The notes under the pieces were generated by a model, which saw nothing but the letters and a program-made list of their open reading frames with translations, did no database searches and had not been told where the DNA came from. Positions 53,627 through 62,011 of a DNA stretch of 64,000 bases are shown piece after piece; the stretch's first letter is position 1, and each line of letters starts with the position of its first letter. The DNA lies in assembly GCF_004123675.1 (NCBI RefSeq), contig NZ_CP035421.1, positions 1 through 64,000 on the forward strand, read 5' to 3'. This DNA is from Leisingera sp. NJS204 (lineage in GTDB: Bacteria; Pseudomonadota; Alphaproteobacteria; Rhodobacterales; Rhodobacteraceae). The position numbers were made by a program, and so were the translations under genes.

Positions 53627-53924
53627 CGCCAGCCTCCGCTTCATGCGGGCGGGAAATTTTCATTCCCTCTTCCACTTCCAGCATGCAGGCCTGGCGCACG
53701 CCGCCGCCGGTCTCCACCAGGCATTCGAAACAGGCGCCCATCATGCAGAACGGCGCCCGCGGCGCGCCCGAAACGGGTGTATGGCGGAACACCCGCACGC
53801 CGGCGGCCAGCAGCGCGGCGGCCAGATTGGCGCCTGCGGGCAGGTCCAGCGGCTGGCCGTCGAACCAGACCCGCACGCGGGGGGCGTTGTCCTGCAGCTC
53901 AAGAAACGCGGAATCGGTCTTCAC
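53613..53924 (-). CDS. Small 2Fe-2S subunit of flavin dehydrogenase complex
   Basis: A 103-residue ferredoxin-like protein of the Fer2_4 type found in sarcosine oxidase alpha and HcnA-like subunits. The cluster Cys residues are in PFCMMGACFECLVETGG and RQACMLEVEEG. The start is a GTG with GGAGG 6 bases upstream; the longer frame upstream overlaps the oxidase gene and is not real. It overlaps both neighbours (26 and 14 bases), which shows tight coupling of the three-subunit complex. Confidence 0.88.
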   Translation of the reverse strand: MKTDSAFLELQDNAPRVRVWFDGQPLDLPAGANLAAALLAAGVRVFRHTPVSGAPRAPFCMMGACFECLVETGGGVRQACMLEVEEGMKISRPHEAEAGDATL

Positions 53925-54999
53925 TGAACACCTCCAGATCAGGGGCGGCCGCGGTGCCTTCCAGCCAGTCCGGCAGGAACAGCGCATGGGCCGCGGCCAG
54001 GGTAATGCCGCTGTGGCAGGTAACCAGGTAGGCGCCCGGCAGCTCCGGGCTTTGCTGATAGATCGGCAGGCCGTCGGGCGACAGGATGCGCAGCGCGCCC
54101 CAGCTGCGCACCAGCTGCGCGCGGGCCAGCGCCGGATAGGCGGCAATTGCCTCGGCGGCGAGACCCGACAGACCGGGCTGCGTTACCCCGTCGTCCAGCC
54201 CGACCTCCTCGTTGGTGGCGCCGATCTGAATACCGCCCTCATCCACCTGGCGGGCAATCAGCGACGGGCGGTTGATCAGTTTCGGCAATTTCTCGGTGAT
54301 CAGAACTTGGCCGCGCTGCGGGCGAACGGGCGCCTTGAAGCCCAGCTTGGGACCCAGCTCCATCGCGCCGAGACCGGCAGAGAGCACAACCTTGCCCGCC
54401 GAAACCGTGGTGCCGTCGCTGCACTGAACCTGAAAGGCATCCGGTTTGGAGACCGCGGTGACGGTCTTGCCGTTCAGGACCGTGCCGCCCAGCCGCCGCA
54501 CGTCGTCGGCCAGCGAGACCAGCAGCCGCAGCGGATTTGCGTGCCCGTCCTGGTGATGCAGGATCGCGCCTGCCACCTTGGGGCCGATATGCGGCTCCTC
54601 GCGGCTGAGCGCGTTGCGGCCCAAAACCTCGTAAGGGTAGTTGCCGCCCAGCTTGTCCTTCAGCGCATCGTACTGCGCCACGGTGGCATAAAGCGTTTCC
54701 TCGGAGAAATGCAGATCGTAACCGCCGTTCTGCTGCAACCCGACGGAACGGCCGGTGCTGTCTTCCAGCTCGGCGGCAAATCCAGCCCAGGCGGCTGCGG
54801 ACTGCTGGCTCCAGCTGGCATAGCGCGGCTGCTTCATGCCCTTGGACTGCACCCAGACCAGGCCGAAGTTGCCGCGGCTGGCCCGGAACGATCCGTCATC
54901 GCCGTCCAGCACCGTGACGCGCTTGCCGCGCCTCAGCAGCCCCCAGGCCACCGACAGGCCGACAACGCCGCCGCCGATCACTGCATAATCTGCTTCCAT
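53899..54999 (-). CDS. D-amino-acid-oxidase-family FAD dehydrogenase
   Basis: A 366-residue DAO-type flavoprotein, the substrate-oxidising subunit of the complex. The FAD motif is YAVIGGGVVGLSVAWGLLRRG at the N-terminus, with RASRGNFGLVWVQSKG, and LRILSPDGLPIYQQSPELPG plus YLVTCHSGITLAAA near the C-terminus, typical of the family. The start at 54999 follows the DctP gene by 69 bases. The combination with a 2Fe-2S and an FAD/NAD(P) subunit matches heteromeric D-hydroxyproline or opine dehydrogenases; the exact substrate is not determined. Confidence 0.88.
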   Translation of the reverse strand: MEADYAVIGGGVVGLSVAWGLLRRGKRVTVLDGDDGSFRASRGNFGLVWVQSKGMKQPRYASWSQQSAAAWAGFAAELEDSTGRSVGLQQNGGYDLHFSEETLYATVAQYDALKDKLGGNYPYEVLGRNALSREEPHIGPKVAGAILHHQDGHANPLRLLVSLADDVRRLGGTVLNGKTVTAVSKPDAFQVQCSDGTTVSAGKVVLSAGLGAMELGPKLGFKAPVRPQRGQVLITEKLPKLINRPSLIARQVDEGGIQIGATNEEVGLDDGVTQPGLSGLAAEAIAAYPALARAQLVRSWGALRILSPDGLPIYQQSPELPGAYLVTCHSGITLAAAHALFLPDWLEGTAAAPDLEVFSEDRFRVS

Positions 55000-55068
55000 C
55001 CTGCCGTATCCCAAAGGTTTGCAGCACTTGCGGGGCGGCACGCGGCCGCCCCGGTCCTTCATGCGGAC

Positions 55069-56061
55069 TTACTTGCCGATCTGGTCAAGAATGCCCTGGC
55101 CCCAGTCGGCGCCGACATCTTCCAGAACCACCGGCCAGACGTCGCTGCGCACTTTTGCAGCCATCGCACCCAGCTCCTCATCGCTCAGGTCGACAATCTT
55201 GGCGCCAAGGTCATCTGCCAGCCGCTGTTCCCATTTGCCCTGATCCTCTTCGGCGACGGTCCAGCGCTGCGCCTCGAAACCGGCAGCGGCCGTTTTCAGC
55301 GCCTCCTGATCCTCAGCATCCAATTCAGCCAGCGAGCCGTTGGAGATGATCATGTACCAGACTTCAAAGTGGGTGTTGGCGGGCACATAGGCCTTGGTCA
55401 CATCGCGGAACGACGCATAGTAGCCTTCGGCGCCGGAACCGATGACGCCGTCAACCACGCCGGTCTGGATCGCGGTGAAGGCTTCGGAAAAGGGGATCGG
55501 TGACGGGATATAGCCCAAGGCCTCGCCGGTCAGCTGGAAGCTTTTGATGCCGGGCACCCGGACCTTGATGCCGTTGGACTGCGACGGGTCGCCCGGGCTG
55601 ACCGGATCGGTATTCAGCGCAACACCGCCGAAATACACCGGGTAGGCCGCCAGCATGGTGATGTCCTGCTTGGCGTAAAGCTCAGCCATCACATTGCGCA
55701 CCGGGCCGTCGGGGCCATAGATCGCACGCGCCTCAGCCCAGTTGCCGGCCAGGTAGGGAAAGGAGCTGATCTGCATCCGGCGGTCCACCGCGGCAGCCGC
55801 AGGCTGGGTGGCCATGTCGATGGCGCCGACGCTGATGCGTTCCTGCACGGTGGTGTAATCGCCCAGAGCAGAAGCCGGGAAGATGCTGACCGACACGTCG
55901 CCGCCGGTGGCCTCGTCCACTTGGTCTGCAAAGGCGCGCAGTTCCTTGTCGATGGTGGTGTCCTGCGGGCGCACGTGGCTCATCTTGAGGTCGGCGGCCT
56001 GGGCAAACCCCGCCAGCGACATCAGGGCAGCGGCGGCGGTGCCGGTCAGAAAGTGTTTCAT
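55069..56061 (-). CDS. TRAP transporter periplasmic substrate-binding protein (DctP)
   Basis: A 330-residue extracytoplasmic receptor with a signal peptide (AAAALMSLAGFAQAADLKM). Family blocks are FADQVDEATGGDVSVSIFPA, SALGDYTTVQERISVGAIDM and the C-terminal half with PIPFSEAFTAIQTGVVDGVIG. It would capture the amino acid or related carboxylate that the neighbouring dehydrogenase oxidises. It is transcribed after the two membrane subunits. Confidence 0.93.
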   Translation of the reverse strand: MKHFLTGTAAAALMSLAGFAQAADLKMSHVRPQDTTIDKELRAFADQVDEATGGDVSVSIFPASALGDYTTVQERISVGAIDMATQPAAAAVDRRMQISSFPYLAGNWAEARAIYGPDGPVRNVMAELYAKQDITMLAAYPVYFGGVALNTDPVSPGDPSQSNGIKVRVPGIKSFQLTGEALGYIPSPIPFSEAFTAIQTGVVDGVIGSGAEGYYASFRDVTKAYVPANTHFEVWYMIISNGSLAELDAEDQEALKTAAAGFEAQRWTVAEEDQGKWEQRLADDLGAKIVDLSDEELGAMAAKVRSDVWPVVLEDVGADWGQGILDQIGK

Positions 56062-56107
56062 GGGTAGTCTCCTCCGTAGGGTGTCAGATGTAATTCTCGG
56101 GGTAGGA

Positions 56108-57406
56108 TCAGTAGCCGAAGAAACGCGGCAGAAAGAGCGACAGATCGGGCCACAGCGAGGTCAGGAAGACCACCGGCACATAGCCTGTCAGGATCAGGAT
56201 CATTGCGGGCGGGATCACCTTGGTGACCTTCACATTGCCGATCCGCGCGCCAAGGTAGAGGATCGAGGCATAGGGCGGCGTCACCCCGCCCATCGCGGTG
56301 TTCACACCCATGATCGCGGCGAACTGCACCGGGGTGACCCCGATCGCCTGCATCAGCGGCAGCAAAAGCGGCGCGATCAGGATGATGGCGGTCACGTCAT
56401 TCACCACCATGCCGACCAGAAACAGCAGGATGTTGATGAAGATCAGCAGCAGCACCTTGTTCTCGGTGATCTCAAAGATCGCGCTGACCATCTGCTGCGG
56501 GATGCCTTCATAGACGAACATCTGGCTCAGGATCATCGAGAACAGGATCATCACCATGATCGCGCCGACGGCAGTTGCGGCCTCCTTGCCGGCATCCAGG
56601 AAGCTGTTCCATTTCAACCCCTTGTAGATGAAGAAACCGACCGGCAGCGCATAGATCACCGACAGTGCTGCGGCTTCGGTCGGGGTCATGATGCCGCCGT
56701 AGATGCCGCCCAGGATGATCACCGGCATCAGCAGCGCCGGGGTGGCGTTAAAGCCCTTTTTCGCAACATCGCCCGCCAGCGCCGAGAAACTGGGCGTGTC
56801 ATCCAGCACCAGGTCGAACTTGCGGCTCATCCACAGGTTCATGGCCGAGAAGTTGAACATGATCAGCAGGCCCGGCCCCAGGGTCGCCAGAAAGCAGGCA
56901 AGGATCGAGGTATCGGTCACCCAGCCATAGACGATCATGGTGACCGACGGCGGGATCAGCAGCCCCAGGATGGACGAGTTGGCGATCAGCGCAGTGGCGT
57001 ATTCCCGCGGATAGCCGCGCTTTTCCATCTCGGGGATCAGCAGCGGGCCGATGGCGGCGATGCCGGTCAGGCCTGAGCCGGAGATCGCGCCGATAATGGC
57101 GCAACTGACGGCAGCCACAACGCCCAGGCCGCCGCGGATATGGCCGATGAAGGCATTGACGAAGTTCAATAGAGAGGCCGCAATGCCGCTGGCCGACATG
57201 ATGGTGCCCGCCAGCACGAACAGCGGAATGGCCAGCAGCACCGGGTTGCCCAGCTGCTGGGAGCCCCACAGCATCATGCCTTTCATGGTCACATCACCAA
57301 GGAAATACATGATCATCAGGGACGCGCCAAAGCAGTAGGGCAGCGGCACGCCAAGGGTCAGCGTCAGCACCAGGACGGCAATAGCAAGAAGGGCGATTTC
57401 GATCAT
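56108..57406 (-). CDS. TRAP transporter large permease (DctM)
   Basis: A 432-residue DctM protein with about 12 membrane segments. The family motif CAIIGAISGSGLTGIAAIGP and NSSILGLLIPPSVTMIVYG in the first half and GVNTAMGGVTPPYASILYLG in the second are characteristic. It overlaps the dctQ gene by four bases and lies 46 bases before dctP. It differs clearly from the DctM at 361, so the window has two separate TRAP systems. Confidence 0.95.
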   Translation of the reverse strand: MIEIALLAIAVLVLTLTLGVPLPYCFGASLMIMYFLGDVTMKGMMLWGSQQLGNPVLLAIPLFVLAGTIMSASGIAASLLNFVNAFIGHIRGGLGVVAAVSCAIIGAISGSGLTGIAAIGPLLIPEMEKRGYPREYATALIANSSILGLLIPPSVTMIVYGWVTDTSILACFLATLGPGLLIMFNFSAMNLWMSRKFDLVLDDTPSFSALAGDVAKKGFNATPALLMPVIILGGIYGGIMTPTEAAALSVIYALPVGFFIYKGLKWNSFLDAGKEAATAVGAIMVMILFSMILSQMFVYEGIPQQMVSAIFEITENKVLLLIFINILLFLVGMVVNDVTAIILIAPLLLPLMQAIGVTPVQFAAIMGVNTAMGGVTPPYASILYLGARIGNVKVTKVIPPAMILILTGYVPVVFLTSLWPDLSLFLPRFFGY

Positions 57407-57873
57407 TGTGCAGCTCCGGCGCGCAGGTCATTGATATGGCGCAGCAAATGCACCGCGGTGTAGAGCATCATCAGGGCCAGTCCGGTCGCCAGCGCCACTT
57501 CGGAAAAGAATGTCGGCAGGTAAAGCGTCGGGCTCTCCTTCCAGACCCGCCAGGCGTATTGGGTGTACTCCCACGCCCAGCTCAGCAGCCACAGGCCGAC
57601 CGTCAGGCTGATAACCTCGCCGATGATCGCCAGCACGGTATGGCCGCGCTCTGTCTTGATGGCGATTTCCAGCACGTTGGCACGGATGTGGGTGTCCTCG
57701 CGCGAGGCATTCACAGCCCCAAGCAAATAGAGCCAGACGGTGGGGTAGAGCATGGTCTCCTCCAGCCCCATCACCGGGATCTGCAGCAGATAGCGGGTGA
57801 CCACCTGGACGAACTGGCCCAGGGCCACCAGGCAGATCAGCCCGGTCAGCAGATATTTTGAAAATGTGTCCAT
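57403..57873 (-). CDS. TRAP transporter small permease (DctQ)
   Basis: A 156-residue membrane protein with four predicted segments, the normal DctQ size. The GLEETMLYPTVWLYLLGAVNASREDTHIR-type middle (for example WLYLLGAVNASREDTHIR) is the conserved DctQ region. It is the first gene of the catabolic operon and is divergent from a LysR regulator. Confidence 0.92.
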   Translation of the reverse strand: MDTFSKYLLTGLICLVALGQFVQVVTRYLLQIPVMGLEETMLYPTVWLYLLGAVNASREDTHIRANVLEIAIKTERGHTVLAIIGEVISLTVGLWLLSWAWEYTQYAWRVWKESPTLYLPTFFSEVALATGLALMMLYTAVHLLRHINDLRAGAAQ

Positions 57874-57937
57874 CTGTCCTCCTTCCGGTGTCCCCTCACC
57901 GGGTTTGGCGGATTTGGCTGGACAAAGGGCATAAGAT

Positions 57938-57969
57938 CAATTTCAAAATATCTGTGACTCCATAAATTG
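57938..57969. promoter_or_regulatory. Inverted repeat in the lysR-dctQ divergent gap
   Basis: CAATTT (57938-57943) and AAATTG (57964-57969) form a spaced 6-bp inverted repeat in an AT-rich stretch just before the LysR gene. LysR regulators typically bind such spaced dyads between their own gene and the target operon. Confidence 0.3.
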
Positions 57970-57985
57970 CCTTGATACCTATGCC

Positions 57986-58912
57986 ATGAATTTCTCGATC
58001 CGCCAGATCTTCACCTTCCGCGAGGTCATGCGCAGCGGCTCCATCTCGCAGGCGGCGCGCACCGTCGGGCGCACCCAGCCCGCCGTCAGCACCATGATTT
58101 CGACGCTGGAGAGCGAGCTGGGCTTCAGCCTGTTTGTCCGCGAGCAGGGAAAACTGATCCCGACCCCGGAAGCCCGGTTCTTTCTGGAGGAATGCGAGAC
58201 CGTCCTTGAACGCATCGAGCGGATCGAGCGCACGGTGAGCAAGATCCGCAGCCAAGAGGCCGGCAAGCTGCGCGTCGCTTGCCATCCGGCGGCGGCCGGG
58301 CTGTTCATGCCGCGGATTCTAACGGATTTTCTGCAAGGCAAGGATGAGCTGGAGGTCTCGCTGATCATGCGCTCGTCGGACGTAATCGAGGATCTGATTG
58401 CGTCACAGCAATTCGACATCGGATTTGCCGAAACACCGGTGCCGCGGCCCTCTGTCCGGCAGATGGATTTCGATCTCGAATGCGTCTGCGTGCTTCCAGC
58501 CGATGATCCGCTTGCGGCCGCCGAAGAGATTACACCGCAGGATCTGGACGGGCAGCCGATGGCGGCGCTGTTCGACGAGCACCCGCTGACGGCCCGGACA
58601 GAGGCGGCGTTTCACAGGGGCGGCTGCCGGTTCCGCAAACGGCTGGAGCTGCGCACCTGGACGCCGGGCCTGCAATTCGTTGCAGCGGGTATGTGCTACA
58701 TGATTTGCGACATGATCACCGCCTACAGCTGCCTGCAGCAGCGCCAGACCACGGCCGACCTGGTGATTCGCCGGTTCCGCCCCCGGATCAGCACCGGTGT
58801 TTCGATCCTAACACCGGGCTACACGGCACAATCCCTGACCTCAAAGGCCTTCACAACCCGGCTTTGCCAGTCCATCGAAAGCATGCAGGCTCAAATGAAC
58901 AGCAGCCTCTAG
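57986..58912 (+). CDS. LysR-family transcriptional regulator
   Basis: A 308-residue LysR-type regulator. The N-terminal helix-turn-helix (about 3-62) reads FTFREVMRSGSISQAARTVG and TQPAVSTMISTLESELGFSL. The rest is a periplasmic-binding-like effector domain. It is divergent from the TRAP/dehydrogenase operon by 112 bases and most likely controls it in response to the imported substrate or its oxidation product. Confidence 0.93.
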   Translation: MNFSIRQIFTFREVMRSGSISQAARTVGRTQPAVSTMISTLESELGFSLFVREQGKLIPTPEARFFLEECETVLERIERIERTVSKIRSQEAGKLRVACHPAAAGLFMPRILTDFLQGKDELEVSLIMRSSDVIEDLIASQQFDIGFAETPVPRPSVRQMDFDLECVCVLPADDPLAAAEEITPQDLDGQPMAALFDEHPLTARTEAAFHRGGCRFRKRLELRTWTPGLQFVAAGMCYMICDMITAYSCLQQRQTTADLVIRRFRPRISTGVSILTPGYTAQSLTSKAFTTRLCQSIESMQAQMNSSL

Positions 58913-59230
58913 GAAGGCAGCCCTGAAACAATGGCTGCTTCCGGGAAGCTGCGGCGCGGCGAATGGCGGTAGCGTGCTCGATCACGAGATTGAACAGTAT
59001 CGGACCCCCTGAGATTGCCCGCAATTTCGCGCCGGGCGCGGATGGCCCGGATTTGCTTCGTCATCTGTGGCCGTTCCTTGGTCAGTCGCTACAGCTTAGC
59101 CACGGGTCCGAAATCCTGCGAGCATCCCTTATAGCAAAACCAAACCACTCGTCTTTGGCAAACATCGGGATCCAAGGAGCTTTCAGCAATGTCTGTACGT
59201 TCCAGTATATTTTACATAATCATGTTTACA
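58913..59230. other. 318-base gap between lysR and the insertion sequence
   Basis: No convincing gene is seen. A plus-strand frame from 58963 is open, but it runs into the insertion sequence and lacks a ribosome site or recognisable domain. Base composition turns AT-rich toward the insertion point. The stretch may hold scarred sequence from earlier insertions. Confidence 0.4.
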
Positions 59231-59323
59231 GGCTTTTTCATTGCAGCCGCAAAGCAGTAATGTCATCCATTGGCAAAGCAGAAGTGTCACTCTCCTCGCA
59301 TAAGGCAGCGAGGACGAGCGGAC

Positions 59324-60682
59324 ATGGGATGGGTGATGATGAGCGAGCGCGAGTTGAACCGCGTTGAGGTTCTGGCGCAGGTCGATGACGGCCGGTTGAC
59401 AGTTGATAACGCGGCGAACCTGCTGGATCTGACACGGCGGCAAATATTCCGGCTGTTGAAGCGGTGCCGCCAGGACGGCGCATCCGCGATCCGTCACAAG
59501 GCGCGCGGCAAGCCTCCGAACAACCGGTTTCACAAAGCGAAGCGTGACTATGCTCTGAGCCTGATCAAAGAAAATTATTCTGATTTCGGCCCGGCGCTGG
59601 CGGCTGAGATGCTGGGTGAGCATCACGGGATCAAGGTGTCCCGCGAGACCTTGCGCAAATGGATGATCAAAGACGGCCTTTGGCTGTCCCGCAAACAGCG
59701 GCGCCAGTTCCACCAGCCGCGCCTGCGCCGGGAATGTTATGGCGAGCTGATCCAGATCGACGGTTCCGATCATCGCTGGTTTGAGGATCGCGCGCTGCCC
59801 TGCACCCTGCTCGTCTTCATTGATGATGCCACCAGCACCTTGATGGAATTGCGTTTTGTGAAGTCGGAAAGCACCTTCAGCTATTTCGAGGCACTGGAAA
59901 GTTATCTGGTTCAGCATGGCCGTCCGGTGGCCTTTTACAGCGACAAGCACACCGTGTTCCGCGTGGCTAAAACCGATGCCAGGAACGGCGCAGGCATGAC
60001 CCGGTCCGGGCGCGCGCTGAATGAGCTGAACATCGAGATCCTCTGCGCAAACAGCTCTCAGGCCAAAGGCCGGGTTGAACGGGCGAACCGGACGCTTCAG
60101 GACCGGCTTGTCAAAGAGCTGAGGCTGGCGGGTATTTCCGACATGGAGGCCGGAAACGCCTTTCTTGAAGGCTTCAAGAACCGCTTCAACGCCAAATTTG
60201 CCAAGGCTCCGGCCAAACCGGATAACCTGCACCGGGCGTTGAATGTGGAGCCGGACCGGCTGGCAGAAGTTCTATGCTGGCGTGAGAACCGATATGCCGG
60301 CAAGCAGCTCACATTTTCCTATGACCGCAAGCGGATCATGCCGGAAGAGAACGAGTTGTCACGCGCCCTGGTTGGCAAATACGCGGATACCTATGCCTTT
60401 GCCGATGGCCGGTTTGAGGTGCGCTGGAAAGGCCAAGCCCTGCCCTACAGAGTCTTTGATATGGACCAGCGCGTCACCCATGCCGTGGTCACCGAGAATA
60501 AGCGGCTCAGCGCGGTTCTGGCTCATGTCAAAGAAATGCAGGAGAAAGCACCGCCCAAGCCCAAGGTGCGGACCAATTCCGAAAAGATGGGATATAAGCC
60601 GAATGGTCGGCCATCAGGGTCGTGCCTCAAGAATGCGAGTGTGACGGAGGGCCATGATGCCGTTCAAGTCGGACAGGATTGA
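59324..60682 (+). CDS. ISNCY-family DDE transposase
   Basis: A 452-residue transposase. A helix-turn-helix pair at the N-terminus (VDNAANLLDLTRRQIFRLLK) is followed by an rve-type catalytic core with the acidic residues in LIQIDGSDHRWF, VAFYSDKHTVF and SQAKGRVERANRTLQDRLVK. It looks intact. The frame is open from a TTG at 59270, but that part lies in the terminal repeat, so the ATG at 59324 is the better start. Confidence 0.9.
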   Translation: MGWVMMSERELNRVEVLAQVDDGRLTVDNAANLLDLTRRQIFRLLKRCRQDGASAIRHKARGKPPNNRFHKAKRDYALSLIKENYSDFGPALAAEMLGEHHGIKVSRETLRKWMIKDGLWLSRKQRRQFHQPRLRRECYGELIQIDGSDHRWFEDRALPCTLLVFIDDATSTLMELRFVKSESTFSYFEALESYLVQHGRPVAFYSDKHTVFRVAKTDARNGAGMTRSGRALNELNIEILCANSSQAKGRVERANRTLQDRLVKELRLAGISDMEAGNAFLEGFKNRFNAKFAKAPAKPDNLHRALNVEPDRLAEVLCWRENRYAGKQLTFSYDRKRIMPEENELSRALVGKYADTYAFADGRFEVRWKGQALPYRVFDMDQRVTHAVVTENKRLSAVLAHVKEMQEKAPPKPKVRTNSEKMGYKPNGRPSGSCLKNASVTEGHDAVQVGQD

Positions 60683-60894
60683 ATAATCCAAACCGCTAAC
60701 CCCAGCGGCAACAAGATGGTCAGAACATGCAGAATATTGATCGTTATCGTGCGGGCGAACTTCTTCATGCCAACAGTGGCAAGTAGAGCGTCCTTCAACC
60801 CATAATGGTTATGCCGGGCGACCACCAACGTGAGCAAAGCCGCCATAGGCCAAAAAACAAAATGAACCCAAACTAAATCATCACTACACGGCAA
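60664..60894 (-). CDS. Possible small membrane protein inside the insertion sequence
   Basis: A 76-residue frame opposite to the transposase, in the 380 bases between the transposase stop and the right end of the element. It has two hydrophobic stretches (FVFWPMAALLTLVVA and ILHVLTILLPLGLAVWII) separated by a basic loop. It starts at TTG and has no clear ribosome site, so it may be a gene fragment or a passenger carried by the element. I do not recognise it. Confidence 0.3.
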   Translation of the reverse strand: MPCSDDLVWVHFVFWPMAALLTLVVARHNHYGLKDALLATVGMKKFARTITINILHVLTILLPLGLAVWIIQSCPT

Positions 60895-61152
60895 GGCGAC
60901 ACCTCGATACCCAAATCATCACAGCAATTTTGGTGAACTCAGTTTATTCCGCAAGGCTTATCAGCCCTTCGAAATTTGAAGTCTACGGGCTGCCAAGCCT
61001 TGCTCCTGTTCCGCTGTGCGGTGACACTTCCGCTTTGCGCAGCCAGTGACATTTCTGAATGGTGTTTACAATCTATGCAGCCGGGGCGCGCGCTACCCCC
61101 AACTGCGACTCCTATTAGAAACCAGAGGGTTATCTAATGAGGAGAGACTGGC
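60683..61152. other. Right arm of the insertion sequence and junction with an IS30 remnant
   Basis: Apart from the possible small antisense frame, this stretch holds the right terminal repeats of the insertion sequence (61021-61057) and about 80 bases leading into the decayed IS30-type gene. It is AT-richer than the flanking genes. No other feature is seen. Confidence 0.45.
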
Positions 61153-61750
61153 ATGGGCGCCGCATACTCGCAACTGAGTATAGAAGAACGCCGTAGAACA
61201 GAACGCTGGAGACACGCCAAGGTTCCTGTTCGCGAGATGGCGCGCGTGCTGATTTGTCAGTAAATGATCTATCGCTACATCTACTTCAAAGAAGGCATGG
61301 TTGATGGGCTGTGGTGGTATCTGCCCGAACACAGAAAGTACCGCCGGCCGCGCTGTGCCAGAAAGCATCAGGCTCCAAAGTTCGACCGCGATGTCAGCAT
61401 CCTGTTCCGTCCCGACGATGTCGCGCACCGCCGCCAGTTCAGGCATTCGTTGCCCGGCAGGCGATAATTGTCTCGCCGAGAAGGGCAAAATTATGAAGAC
61501 CATCCGCGATCTGCCGCATCAGCAAGCCGGGACAGGAACGCAAGCCTGGTTCTGCAATCCGTCTTCGCCCTGGCAGAAAGGCACTGTCGGGAATACAAAC
61601 CGGCGGCTGCCTCGCAAGCTCAATTTGGCGGCAGTCTCAGATCATGAACTGAAGATGCTCTGCGACCGCCTCAACAACACACCCCGGAAATGCCTGGGGC
61701 GGAAGATCCCGGCAGAAGTCTTCAGGGAAAAGATGGTGGAAGAGATGGGT
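61153..61750 (+). pseudogene. Decayed IS30-family transposase
   Basis: Broken pieces of an IS30-type transposase lie in order. The N-terminal helix-turn-helix part (AYSQLSIEERRRTERWRHAK ... VREMARVL) ends at a stop near 61261. The next piece from 61264 has IYRYIYFKEG, WYLPEHRKYRRPRCARKH and SILFRPDDVAHRRQFRH. After a large loss and frame change, the C-terminal piece WFCNPSSPWQKGTVGNTNRR ... LNNTPRKCLGRKIPAEVF completes it. Most of the catalytic core is missing, so the gene is dead. Confidence 0.8.
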
Positions 61751-62011
61751 CGCCCCCCTACTCTCGACAGTAATAGAAGCCGCGGTTCAGGTATCGCTCA
61801 CACCAGATCCAGTCCGACCGTGACAATCTCCGGCATGATCGCCTCCCAAAATGGATTGTTGCGATCCCACCTCGGCACGTCGATGCCGCCGGGGGGCGGT
61901 TTCAGCATCAAAGCCTATCGCCCCTACAACATGAGGCCGGGACAGCGCTTGCTGTTAAACTGGGCTGCGGTCTGTAACAGCGTTACCCCGGCCCGGCTGC
62001 GGGCCGTTCTG
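61751..62011. other. Gap between the IS30 remnant and the ABC transporter gene
   Basis: About 260 bases after the last recognisable IS30 codons. The stretch begins with a C-rich run that may be near an old element end, and I see no gene, repeat or clear terminator. It converges on the stop codon of the ABC transporter. Confidence 0.35.

Larger units (their letters stand above)
59231..61062 (+). mobile_element. ISNCY-like insertion sequence
   Basis: An element of about 1.8 kb with one DDE transposase. Its ends are related inverted sequences: CAAAGCAGAAGTGTCAC at 59274-59290 matches the complement of 61021-61037 with one mismatch, and a second weaker copy of the AATGTCA motif lies 24 bases further out on each side. 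The 8-base word TGTTTACA occurs at 59223-59230 and again at 61063-61070, so it may be the target duplication. The outer motifs are not at equal distances from these words, so the exact limits are uncertain. Confidence 0.65.

Noticed and set aside
58963-59367. Frame after lysR that runs into the insertion sequence
   Set aside because: It spans the element end, has no ribosome site and no recognisable domain, so it is probably chance.
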